DNA of 48,697 bases from Arthrobacter nitrophenolicus. GTDB lineage: Bacteria > Actinomycetota > Actinomycetes > Actinomycetales > Micrococcaceae. The notes beneath the pieces were generated by a model. That model searched no databases and had not been told where the DNA came from. It saw only the letters and a program-made list of their open reading frames with translations. The position numbers were made by a program, and so were the translations under genes. Shown here piece after piece: positions 14,813 to 22,937 of the stretch (its first letter is position 1; each line of letters opens with the position of its first letter). The stretch spans positions 1-48,697 of the forward strand of contig NZ_AOFD01000032.1 in the NCBI RefSeq assembly GCF_000332815.1, written 5' to 3'.

Positions 14813-16014
14813 GGCTGGCTCCCAGGCCAAGGCAGCGCCAGCGCACGCAGCGACTTGTCGTCGACTTTTGCGTACTGGGCCGTGGTGGCAGGGCTGCGGT
14901 GGCGCAGCACTTGGCCGACCTCGGCCAAGGAAGCACCGGCACGCAGCAGTTGAGTTGCCGCGGTGTGCCTGAGCCGGTGGGCATGGATTCCCTCAAGCCC
15001 GGCACGCCTGCTCGCGGCCAGGATCACTTCGGAAACCCCGGCAGATGCCAGCCCTCCCACGGGTGCGTGAACCCTGAGAAACAGCGCATCGCCGGCACCC
15101 TCGGGCCGACCTTGTCGCAGGTATTCCGCCAAGGCTGATCCAACATCCTGAGGCAGCGGGAGCTTCTCTTCACAGCGCCCCTTGCCCCGAAGGACGATGT
15201 CCCCGGTGCGCCAATTGAGATCCGTGAGCGTCAGGGAGGCGACTTCATTGGCACGCAGCCCCAGCCGGACCGCCAGGACCAGAATCGCGTAGTCACGCCG
15301 CCCCGTCGCAGTGTCCCGGCCGCACGAGGCCAGCAGCGCATCCACTTCCGGCATGCTCAGGCCTTGCGGAATGTTGCTGTCGTGGCTGGCCACGGACGGC
15401 ACCGCGCCAGCCAACGCCCGGTCAGACAGACCTTCCATGAACGCCCAGCCCAGAAAGGACCGCAACCCCGTGATCGTATATTTGACGCTTCCGACCGATT
15501 GCGCACCGTAAAAACCGGTGGTGAAGAGAATGACCTCCGCCCCGCCCATGGTCTCCAGGGAACGGGAACGAGCCGACAGCCAGTCCATCAATGCACTGGC
15601 TGCCCGAAGATAGTTCCGCACTGTTTTGGCCGCGAGTCCCCGCTCATTCAGGAGGTAGCGCTCAAACCGCCTCAGAATGATCAGTTCCGGACTCGTCCGG
15701 TCCGGTGGCGGCTCAGGAACCGGGATCACGCCCAAGCGGCGCAAGTACTGCATCAACCCAACAAACGACGCCGGTGTCGGACGCATCCAGTTTGCTTCCT
15801 CAGCCAGCTCGTCAACGAACCGCTGCAGCACCTCATCCGTCAGGGCCCCGGTATCCAGTCCGCGCGCATCCATCCAACGGCTCAACCGCCCCACCAGCGA
15901 ACCCAACTGCTGCGCCGTTGACATCGCATACCTACGCCCAGCCAATAACTCCCGGTAGCCAGCCACATACGGCGCCAAGGGGCCCGTCATCGGCCCCGGA
16001 AAATACTTCGTCAT
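14809..16014 (-). CDS. ritA: Tyrosine recombinase RitA
   Basis: This 401-aa protein is the first and largest recombinase of the trio. The start MTKYFPGPMTG at 16014 has AAGGTGAG 7-14 bases upstream. The reading frame stays open far upstream through the right inverted end and antisense to istA, but that part has no recombinase features. An extra N-terminal region of about 100 residues precedes the core-binding domain (RRFERYLLNERGLAAKTVRNY in two parts: RRFERYLLNE and GLAAKTVRNY). Catalytic residues: Arg in LGLRANEV, IHAHRLRHTAATQLL, LRHRSPATTAQYAK with the Tyr. No frameshift. Confidence 0.93.
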   Translation of the reverse strand: MTKYFPGPMTGPLAPYVAGYRELLAGRRYAMSTAQQLGSLVGRLSRWMDARGLDTGALTDEVLQRFVDELAEEANWMRPTPASFVGLMQYLRRLGVIPVPEPPPDRTSPELIILRRFERYLLNERGLAAKTVRNYLRAASALMDWLSARSRSLETMGGAEVILFTTGFYGAQSVGSVKYTITGLRSFLGWAFMEGLSDRALAGAVPSVASHDSNIPQGLSMPEVDALLASCGRDTATGRRDYAILVLAVRLGLRANEVASLTLTDLNWRTGDIVLRGKGRCEEKLPLPQDVGSALAEYLRQGRPEGAGDALFLRVHAPVGGLASAGVSEVILAASRRAGLEGIHAHRLRHTAATQLLRAGASLAEVGQVLRHRSPATTAQYAKVDDKSLRALALPWPGSQP

Positions 16015-16060
16015 CTTGCTCACCTTCCCGTATCGAGAAAACAAGCATGAGCCGCCCGCG

Positions 16061-16161
16061 ATTATGCAGAAAGCTATCCGGGCCAGACCAGCGTTATGGT
16101 GCCGGTTCCCATCCGCTGTCGGGGTACTTTCCGCATAATTCCGGGTTCTGCATAGTGGCTG
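16061..16161 (-). repeat. RIT element terminal inverted repeat, right
   Basis: About 101 bp, the inverted partner of 12789-12890, ending in GTGGCTG beside the resumed istA frame. It lies just upstream of ritA and so may also contain the trio's promoter. Confidence 0.85.
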
Positions 16162-17313
16162 CAGTACGACTTCGGCGACGGGCCGCGGATCGGTGGGGTG
16201 AAGACCATCCTGTTCGTGGCCTGGCTGGCGTTCTCGAGGTTCCGGATCGTCATCCCGCTGCGGGACCGGACCGCGCCGAGCGTCTTCGCAGCTCTGGACC
16301 GGTGCTTCCGGATCCTGGACGGGGCACCGACCTACGTCCTGACCGATAACGAGAAGACCGTGACCACCGCTCACGTCGCCGGGGTCCCGGTGCGGAACCA
16401 GCAGACCCTGGACTTCGCCCGCCACTACGGGGTCACCGTGCTGACCTGCCAGCCGGCGGACCCCGCCACGAAAGGCGGCGTCGAAGCATCGGTGAAGCTG
16501 GCTAAGGCCGACATCGTCCCGACAGAAACCAACCTCCGACCCGAGTATGCCTCCTTCGTCGAGCTCGAGGCCGCCTGCCAGGCCTTCATGGACGAGGTCA
16601 ACCACCGCGAACACCGGGCCACCCGCCGCAGACCGGCTACCGTTCTGGCTGAGGAACAGCCCCGGCTGCACCGGATCCCCGACACAGCCCACACGATCGC
16701 GTTCGGGCTGGCCCGGACCGTCCCGGAGAACACCCCGATGGTGACCTTCGAGAACGCCCAGTACTCCGTCCCGGCGCATCTGCTCGGGGCCCGGGTATTC
16801 GTCCGCTCCCACGGCACCGGGCCCGATGAACAGGTCATCATCGTCCACCACGGCCCCGCCGGTCCGGTCGAGGTCGCCCGCCACCACCGGGCCAGGCCCG
16901 GCAGCCCCGCGGTCATCGAGGAGCACTTCCCCGGAACCAGGACCCGGATCCCGGGCGACTACGCCGTGAAGGCACGCACCGCCGGGGAGGCCGAGTTCCT
17001 CGCCATCGGTGAGGGCGCCAGAACCTGGCTCATCGAGGCCGCCGCGGCAGGAACGGGCAGGATGAACGTGAAAATGGCTGAGGCCGTGACCCTGGCCAAA
17101 ATCGCCGGCACCGAAGCGGTCGACCGGGCGCTGGGCGACGCCGCCCTGCACGGCCGCTTCGCCCACGGTGACCTGCCCTCAATCCTGAACGCCAACATCC
17201 GCCGCACCACCACCCACGCCGCGAACGAAACCCGGTCACTGACCCAAGGCACCAGCGCCTGGGCCGGCCTCGGCGCCGGACCCTCCACCACGTCGAAGGA
17301 GCAGAACCGATGA
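16162..17313 (+). pseudogene. istA: IS21 transposase istA, 3' part
   Basis: Codons 127 onward of IstA, resuming with QYDFGDGPRIGG and running in frame to the stop at 17311-17313. This half carries the DDE catalytic core: Asp in YDFGDGP, Asp in LTDNEKT, and Glu in GGVEASVKLAKADI. Joined with 12391-12768 it gives a 509-aa protein, a normal IstA length. The gene is inactive only because of the RIT insertion. The stop overlaps the istB start (ATGA). Confidence 0.9.
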
Positions 17314-18087
17314 GCCCCGTCACCACCGCCGCCCCGCCCCTGCCCGCAGACCTCGAAGCACTGATGCGGCAGCTGAAAATGCCCCACGCCCGGGCACTGG
17401 CCCCGGAACTCATCGCGACCGCGCGAGCCAGCGCTGGGAACCGGCAGAAGTCATCAAGGCCCTGTTCACCGAAGAAACAGCCGGCCGGGCACGGTCCATG
17501 CTCGCCACCCGCCGCAAGGCGGCAGGCTTCCCGACCGGGAAAACCTTCGACGCCTGGGACCCCGCTGCCTCGTCGATCCCGGCACCAACCCAACAAGCAC
17601 TCCGGACACTGGAATGGATCACCCGCAGGGAGAACCTGGTCGTCTGCGGGCCCTCAGGCACCGGGAAAACGTTCTTCCTCGAAGCCTCGGACAGCAGGCC
17701 GTCGAAGCCGGCATGCGCGTGGCCTGGTTCAGACTCGAGGACCTCGGCGCCCTGATCCGCGCCCACCGCACCGACGACAGCGTCACCAAAGCCGTCACCC
17801 GGATACTCCGCGCCGAACTCGTCGTGATCGATGACATCGGGCTCCTGCCCGTGGCCACCGACGCCGCCGAAGGCCTCTACCGTGTCGTGGATGCCGCCTA
17901 CGAAAAACGCTCTGTCGCGATCTCCTCGAACCTGCACCCGGCCGGGTTCGACGAGCTCATGCCGAAAACCCTGGCCACCGCCACCGTTGACCGGCTCCTG
18001 CACCACGCCCACGTCTGCCAGACAAGCGGCGACTCCATCCGCCTCACCCAAGCCCTCGCCGGAAAAGGAGTCACCCAACTGAACTAA
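17310..18087 (+). CDS. istB: IS21 helper ATPase istB with two apparent one-base losses
   Basis: IstB is the AAA+ ATPase that helps IstA choose the target. The protein reads through three frames: MSPVTTAAPPLPADLEALM up to about ATARA; then WEPAEVIKALF...GPSGTGKT (Walker A at about 17650); then LGQQAVEAGMRVAWFRLEDLG, the Walker B LVVIDDIGLLP and the C-terminus VTQLN. Adding one C at 17428-17429 and one at 17685-17686 joins everything into a 259-aa IstB. Both sites are CC where CCC is expected, the same error type as elsewhere in the window, so the gene may be intact in the real genome. Confidence 0.82.
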
Positions 18088-18219
18088 GACGACCCGGATG
18101 GCCAACCCCCGCCGTAACCCTCAGTGGGCAGATCTGTTGGCCATCACCGGGCAGTTTTAACGGCCACCGGCGGGCACTTTAACTGGCCGCCAGTGGGCAG
18201 AAACTAATGGCCATTGACA

Positions 18220-18479
18220 CACTGTCGCTGCCGATCTGGGGCCGACAGCGTGACGAATACCATCCAGTCGCTGTCGAGCAGCACAAACGGGAGACGATCC
18301 TGATACTCCGTCACCGCGAAGACAACGGAATCTTCGGCTCTCTGGTTGTAGATCGCGACACCGGCGTGGCCACGAGACTAGTGACGCCCACGCGAGCCCT
18401 GCTGCAGGAAGTACAGCAAATGAGCACTTCCAATGACGGTGCCGTGAGTTTTGGCTTCGTCACCGGATCCGAGCCATAG
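18220..18479 (+). pseudogene. 3' part of the unknown gene split by the IS21-family element
   Basis: The stretch begins with the right copy of CACTGT (18220-18225). From 18226 it continues the frame of 11895-12192, reading SLPIWGRQRDEYHPVAVEQH and ending GFVTGSEP at 18479. With the 5' part it makes a 183-aa protein. An ATG at 18207 inside the IS could start a short fragment of 90 aa, but this is fortuitous. Segment DNGIFGSLVVDRDTGVATRL suggests a small beta-rich domain. Function unknown. Confidence 0.8.
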
Positions 18480-18585
18480 GAACACGGCCAAAAGCACGAC
18501 ATACCCAATTCACCGCGCTGAATCTGAATTGGGCTTGAACCGGACCGTCCCACAGAGGGTTAACTACCGCGATCTAAGGCGTTTC

Positions 18586-18966
18586 CTAATAAGGGGCGAC
18601 AACAATTTGGACGTCGTCCTCATAAAGAACGTTTCCTGGATCGTGGGAGTAGAGGACCTGCCAGCCCACCCCGTACCGGGTGAGAAGCTCCGTGTAGAAC
18701 TCCACTCCAGTCAACAGGTGCATGGCACTGCACTTGAACCAAGACTGCGCTCTAGGGTTGATCGTGCGATCGTAAATCGATCTGTCTATCGTCGTTGGGT
18801 CTGTGTATGCGGTGTCATAGTGATCGTTCGCACTGCGCCAGGAAGCCCAGTCTTGGGAGCTGAGCTTGCCATCCTTAGCCAAGCCGTTGGCTAGAGCGAA
18901 AATGCCCGGGTAAGAACCGCGGTCGTTGGGAACGCTTGCCTGATAACGAACAAATTCATTCTTCAT
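18586..18966 (-). CDS. Conserved hypothetical protein, 126 aa
   Basis: This cytoplasmic protein has an aromatic-rich composition with the recognisable segments GSYPGIFALANGLAKDGKLS, DWASWRSANDHYDTAYTDP, NPRAQSWFK and DPGNVLYEDDVQIVV. I recall a widespread bacterial family with this pattern but no assigned role. No signal or membrane segment. It has its own start at ATG 18966 and no operon partner: the next plus-strand gene is 266 bases away. Confidence 0.72.
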   Translation of the reverse strand: MKNEFVRYQASVPNDRGSYPGIFALANGLAKDGKLSSQDWASWRSANDHYDTAYTDPTTIDRSIYDRTINPRAQSWFKCSAMHLLTGVEFYTELLTRYGVGWQVLYSHDPGNVLYEDDVQIVVAPY

Positions 18967-19231
18967 GCTGGCTAGGTAATCACTCGGCCAGGGATCCGGT
19001 TGGATTTGGCTTCGTGTTGCCAGAACGTGCCCCGTTGAGGGTTCCTCGTGGAGCCGCTAACGGGACAACTTCAAGGTTCCATTCAAGACAACCACCACTA
19101 GACGCTCGGGGCACAAAACAATGTACGACAGGCAGTCAGGCTTGCTCCGAATGCTATCTTGAGCCACAAATGCCGAGTCGAGAAAGCTCCGAAACGACTA
19201 AACGAGCTTCACAATAAGAGGTGACCCGCCA

Positions 19232-19498
19232 GTGAACAGAGAACTCGTCCTACCGCCTGGTTTCGGTGATTACGCCTGGGAATTCGAGGCCAAAGGCTAC
19301 CTGGATGCCGCAGTGCGCATCGACGGCTCGCTGATAAGCGTGAGCTTCTATGATCCCGTTCGCTTGCAACAAGACATAGCTGCCGATATCCAAGCAGGCC
19401 GGATCTTCACCGTTAAACGCTTGCTCGTTATCGAACAGGTCACGATTGAAAACATGCAGTGGGCAGTTGCGGAAGCGCCATTAGATTTCTTTGGATGA
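19232..19498 (+). CDS. Hypothetical protein, 88 aa
   Basis: GTG 19232 is preceded by AAGAGGTGAC at good spacing. The product begins MNRELVLPPGFGDYAWEFEA and looks like a small soluble alpha/beta protein without signal or membrane segment. Not recognised. The 265 bases upstream (18967-19231) hold no other gene that I can support. Confidence 0.6.
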   Translation: MNRELVLPPGFGDYAWEFEAKGYLDAAVRIDGSLISVSFYDPVRLQQDIAADIQAGRIFTVKRLLVIEQVTIENMQWAVAEAPLDFFG

Positions 19499-19618
19499 TC
19501 GCCACGCTCCGATGGCCCTAAGTCGCAATTACACTGCTCGTCCTGGTTTCTCCTCGGAACCATGGGAAGCGTCCCGCGGACGGTTGGTCGGTTGGGAACC
19601 CTCTCCGGACGATGAGTA

Positions 19619-20044
19619 TTAGCCGAGGACCACTTGTACTGGCTTGAATCTGAAAGGTCCACCACACTCGCGTCCAAAGGGGTATTCGCCTGTGGACTCC
19701 GTTTCTATTGGCAGGGCACTCGTTAGGCGATTTCCAGAGGTAGTGCTGGCGACCACGTATATCGAGGTGACGCTGACCGGCGGAATCAGGTAGGGCGGGG
19801 ATTGCGGCACTAGCCATTTACCTTCCGCGTTTTTCGTCACCTGCTCAGGAATGCAGCCCTCGCCGAAACAAGCTAACACCGATTCCGGCGGGGTGGAGAA
19901 GGATAGTTCTACGTCACCCGCAAACGCCCAGCCCATTGCTGGACATGCTCGGTCTGCGCCTGCCATGCTACCGACCACGAGGGCGGATCCCAGCACGGCG
20001 GTACCCGCGGTTACAGCCAGCAGAATTACTCCCCGAGGCTTCAT
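19619..20044 (-). CDS. Secreted or membrane-anchored hypothetical protein
   Basis: This 141-aa protein has an N-terminal hydrophobic segment at about residues 6-27 (GVILLAVTAGTAVLGSALVV) after a short basic start, so it should be exported. The mature part has four cysteines, among them CFGEGC, which suggests disulfides outside the cell. It follows the lipoprotein gene 20123-20575 on the same strand with a 78-base gap; both are small exported proteins of an unknown kind. Confidence 0.62.
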   Translation of the reverse strand: MKPRGVILLAVTAGTAVLGSALVVGSMAGADRACPAMGWAFAGDVELSFSTPPESVLACFGEGCIPEQVTKNAEGKWLVPQSPPYLIPPVSVTSIYVVASTTSGNRLTSALPIETESTGEYPFGRECGGPFRFKPVQVVLG

Positions 20045-20122
20045 AGTGCGAGCCTACGCCGTCGATCAGATCTCCAAGGAACCTCAAGCGGACGCCCCGA
20101 AAAGCGTTGCGCGCGGTTCCCG

Positions 20123-20575
20123 CTATGTGCCGACACTGGCGTATTCGCCGTTCAGTTCCTTGGCCAGTCGTTCGGTGTTCCACGTTGAGGGTTGCCCGCC
20201 TGCCTTGCGGCTGAAGTCGACGACCATCCAATTCTTGCCGTATACGAGATGGATCTTGCCCTGATTGGTGTTAGACAAGAGCTGGTAGCTTTCCCTTAGG
20301 GCGTTTTGATCCGGGTAAAGGTCTAACTGGACATTCTCAAAGCACAGTTTCTGTGCTGCCGTGAGCGGAACACCATCGCCGATAGGAACTATCGGTTCGC
20401 CAGCAGGATCAGATTCACAGCCCAGGATGCCATCGACGGCAGTGTATGCCTCATCGATAGAACTGAATGTGCGTAAGTTTTCGCTTTGCGGTTGGTCTTG
20501 GGGCGCGCACCCCGTGAGTGGGATCGCAACCATAAAGGTTGCTACGGCAGCTTCTACCAAACGTCCACGTTTCAT
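20123..20575 (-). CDS. Hypothetical lipoprotein
   Basis: This 150-aa protein has a lipoprotein signal peptide ending in the lipobox LTGC at about residues 20-23. The mature domain contains SIDEAYTAVDGI, GDGVPLTAAQKLCFE and GKNWMVVDFS; the two internal cysteines may pair. The family is not recognised. The second IS21-family element is inserted only 11 bases upstream of its ATG, so the native promoter has been cut off and expression now depends on the IS end. Confidence 0.68.
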   Translation of the reverse strand: MKRGRLVEAAVATFMVAIPLTGCAPQDQPQSENLRTFSSIDEAYTAVDGILGCESDPAGEPIVPIGDGVPLTAAQKLCFENVQLDLYPDQNALRESYQLLSNTNQGKIHLVYGKNWMVVDFSRKAGGQPSTWNTERLAKELNGEYASVGT

Positions 20576-20650
20576 TTATTTCTACCTGTTAACGCCAACC
20601 GAAAATAGGGCCAGTTTTGCCGATTGAAAACAGGGCCACGGGTTGCTGTT

Positions 20651-21409
20651 CTATTGTGCCTGAAGCTGGGTTCTTGTCTTGTTCCGGAGCCGGTAGCTGC
20701 TACCGGTGAGGTTCAGGACTTCTGCGTGGTGAACGATCCGGTCGATCATCGCCGAGGCCACTGTCGCGTCGCTGAAGACCTCGCCCCACCTGCTGAAGGC
20801 GAGGTTGCTGGTAAGCACCAGGGAGGCGTGTTCGTAGCGGGATGAGACTAACTGGAAGAACAGGTTGGCCGAGTCCTGGTCGAAGGGAATGTAGCCGACT
20901 TCGTCAACGATGAGCAGCTTGTAACGGCGCAGCTTGGCCAGTTCCTGGGGCAGGCGTCCGCGGTCGTGGGCTTCGGCCAGTCTCGATACCCACCCGGTCG
21001 CGGTGTCGAACAGGACGCGATGCCCGGCGTGTGCGGCCCGGATCCCGATCCCGACGGCCAGGTGGGTTTTCCCGGTGCCGGGCGGGCCCAGAAGGACCAC
21101 GTTCTTGGCTTCCTCCAGGAAGACCCCAGTTCCCAGGTGCGCGACGAGGTTCCGGTCCGCGGCGGGCTGGTGGTCGAAGTTGAACTCCTCCAGCAGCTTG
21201 TGTCCGGGGAACCTCGCGGCCCTGATCCGCAGGGCGGCCCCGGAGGCTTCGCGTTCGGCAACCTCGCGGGAGAGGACAGCGGCGAGGTATTCCTCGTGTG
21301 ACCAGCCTGCCTCCCGGGCCCGGTCGCCGAGGGTACGGTAGCCGTCGGCGATCCGCGGGGCGCGCAGTGCGCGGGCGTAGTACTCGATGTCCTTCACTGC
21401 AGCGTTCAC
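20651..21409 (-). CDS. istB: IS21-family helper ATPase IstB
   Basis: This 252-aa AAA+ ATPase assists the transposase in target choice. Walker A is GPPGTGKTH at about residues 107-115, Walker B is LLIVDEVGYIPF (about 167-178), with the sensor region LVLTSNLAFSRW downstream. The GTG start at 21409 overlaps the istA stop by 4 bases (GTGA). Length and motifs are complete, so it should be functional. Confidence 0.93.
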   Translation of the reverse strand: MNAAVKDIEYYARALRAPRIADGYRTLGDRAREAGWSHEEYLAAVLSREVAEREASGAALRIRAARFPGHKLLEEFNFDHQPAADRNLVAHLGTGVFLEEAKNVVLLGPPGTGKTHLAVGIGIRAAHAGHRVLFDTATGWVSRLAEAHDRGRLPQELAKLRRYKLLIVDEVGYIPFDQDSANLFFQLVSSRYEHASLVLTSNLAFSRWGEVFSDATVASAMIDRIVHHAEVLNLTGSSYRLRNKTRTQLQAQ

Positions 21410-22641
21410 CGTGCTGCCCCGGAGAGCTCGCGGGCATCGTCGGGGATGGCGACGCCGAACAGTTCGTCATAGATCGACAGGTCACGTTCCTCCACTACCG
21501 TGGACCGTCCGGCCTTGACGCTGCGGTGGATCCGTCGGAGGGAGGCGGCCTTGTCTACGTGGCCGGGGTCGGTGAAGATCTGGTGCCTGGCCCACCGCCG
21601 CTCATGGCTGGCCAGTAGCCGGCCGTCTGCGCTCACGGTGACTTTTTCCAGGTCTGCTTCGACGTTCACGATCCGCCCGATCGCGCCCGGGTCCACGGAA
21701 TAGTCGTTGGAGAAGACCCGCACGTAGTAGTCCCGTGGTAGCCGGACGCTGCTGCGGAAGGCGAACTCGGGCGCCACTGGCGTTAACGGGCGCATCGCAT
21801 CCCGGTCCCGGACGAAGAGCTCGATCGGACGGCCATGACGGGTCCGGGAGTAGCGCGCGTTCGCGCGTGGCAGCCAGTCCGCGAGCTGATCGTTGAAATC
21901 CAGCGGGGACGCGAACGTCCGTCCGGGCATGAAGCCTTGGCGGAAGTAACGGTTCATCCGCTCCACCACTCCTTTGGATTCCGGATCCCGTGGCGGCAAC
22001 TGCCGGATCTCGCAGCCCAGGACGCCCGCGAACGCCGCCGCCGGCTCGGTCAGCCGGCCCTGGCCGATCCCTGATTCGTTGTCCCAGACCAGCTGCTTCG
22101 GGACCGCGCCGGCCTCCTGCAGCAGCGACCACATCCCGCCAAGCAGATCAAAGGTCGTGCGGGTCGGCAGCATCCTGGCCTGGATATATCCGGAGAACGC
22201 GCTCGTCATCACCAGCACCGGAGGCTTGCCCTCCTGCCCGTGCCCCAGGGGTAGCGGCTCATGGGGGAACCATAAATCGCACTGCATCGCCTGGCCCGGT
22301 TTATGGACCAGCCGGTCCACCGGATCCGCCGGCATATATTCGGGCCGGAGTCCACGGACCTTGTCCCGGAACAAGGATGCAGAGCCCGTCCAGCCGACGC
22401 GTTCGGCCAGTACTGAGGCCGGCATCGTCGGCGTCTGCACCAACAAGGCCCGCACCTGTGGCGCGTAAGCATCAAAGCTCGAACCGGCCGGTTTCCGCTC
22501 ATACTTCGGTGGCCGCTCTGCCTCCAACGCCCGGTCCACCGTCCCCCGCGAAACCCCGAGCTGTTTAGCCAGCTCCCTCTTGGAGATCTTCTCCGTCGCG
22601 TATCGGTGGCGTATCTGCGCCCAAACATCCAATGTGATCAC
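21406..22641 (-). CDS. istA: IS21-family transposase IstA
   Basis: This 411-aa transposase begins with a helix-turn-helix (KISKRELAKQLGVSRGTVDR). The integrase-type catalytic core has Asp in AMQCDLWFPHE, Asp in LVWDNESGIG and Glu in PESKGVVERMN. The C-terminal region RLPRDYYVRVFSNDYSVDP is typical of the family. No frameshift. It is the promoter-proximal gene of the pair, starting about 70 bases inside the element. Confidence 0.93.
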   Translation of the reverse strand: MITLDVWAQIRHRYATEKISKRELAKQLGVSRGTVDRALEAERPPKYERKPAGSSFDAYAPQVRALLVQTPTMPASVLAERVGWTGSASLFRDKVRGLRPEYMPADPVDRLVHKPGQAMQCDLWFPHEPLPLGHGQEGKPPVLVMTSAFSGYIQARMLPTRTTFDLLGGMWSLLQEAGAVPKQLVWDNESGIGQGRLTEPAAAFAGVLGCEIRQLPPRDPESKGVVERMNRYFRQGFMPGRTFASPLDFNDQLADWLPRANARYSRTRHGRPIELFVRDRDAMRPLTPVAPEFAFRSSVRLPRDYYVRVFSNDYSVDPGAIGRIVNVEADLEKVTVSADGRLLASHERRWARHQIFTDPGHVDKAASLRRIHRSVKAGRSTVVEERDLSIYDELFGVAIPDDARELSGAAR

Positions 22642-22925
22642 CTTCCATAATGGTCAGTGGCCTCATTTTCAGTTGGCGTTATTGGCCCTATTTTCGGTTG
22701 GCGTCAACACTACCCCCAAGCAGAATTTGTTGTGTTGCCAGCCTAGAACTGCAGCGGGAAACAAAGCATGGGTCCAGCTGTTCCGCAATGAAACCGATAT
22801 GACCAGTTGCAGGTAAGCGCACGGTAAAGGATCGTCTGCCGACAGTCCCGCTTATTTTTCGTTTTCCGGCGTCCTTGGCGGGTTCCGGGAACCGATAAGC
22901 CTGTTCGAGCCAGCCGGCACCCGGC

Positions 22926-22931
22926 TAGTCT
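22926..22931 (+). promoter_or_regulatory. Candidate -10 box (TAGTCT) for the gene at 22938
   Basis: TAGTCT stands 6 bases before the ATG at 22938, with no ribosome-binding site, which fits a leaderless message. A weak TTCGAG at 22904-22909 could be the -35. Confidence 0.35.
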
Positions 22932-22937
22932 TTCGAG

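Larger units (their letters stand above)
12769..16161 (-). mobile_element. RIT (recombinase in trio) element
   Basis: Three minus-strand tyrosine recombinase genes, each overlapping the next by an ATGA, lie between about 100-bp inverted ends (12789-12890 and 16061-16161, roughly 90 percent alike by eye). That is the definition of a RIT element. A 7-bp direct repeat, GTGGCTG, occurs at 12762-12768 and 16155-16161. Removing 3393 bp between these copies rejoins istA in frame (CTG then CAG TAC GAC), so the boundaries are exact to within the 7-bp repeat. There are no passenger genes. The element is inserted opposite to the direction of istA. Confidence 0.92.
12193..18219 (+). mobile_element. IS21-family insertion sequence carrying a nested RIT element
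   Basis: The element begins TGTTAGCGGCCAT and its right end, read inward, begins TGTCAATGGCCAT; IS21 elements typically have 5'-TG ends. Each end holds about four related repeats of the form GGCC...TGCCC (left 12198-12285, right 18121-18215), the multiple terminal repeats of this family. It encodes istA and istB on the plus strand. Total length is 6027 bp, of which 3393 bp is the RIT element; the IS alone would be 2634 bp. It interrupts an unknown gene and is flanked by CACTGT. istA is split and istB carries two one-base losses, so the copy cannot transpose by itself unless the indels are sequencing errors and the RIT leaves. Confidence 0.93.
20587..22709 (-). mobile_element. Intact IS21-family insertion sequence
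   Basis: This 2123-bp element starts TGTTAACGCCAACCG and its other end, read inward, starts TGTTGACGCCAACCG. Both ends contain repeats of GAAAATAGGGCC. The flanking sequence CTACC is duplicated (20582-20586 and 22710-22714). It encodes intact istA and istB on the minus strand with the usual 4-base overlap. Its proteins and ends are not like those of the first IS21-family element, so it is a separate insertion of a different IS. It lies 11 bases upstream of a lipoprotein gene. Confidence 0.94.

Noticed and set aside
14809..17166. 785-codon version of ritA reaching far upstream
   Set aside because: The upstream 380 residues are antisense to istA and cross the RIT end; the family start and a ribosome-binding site support 16014.
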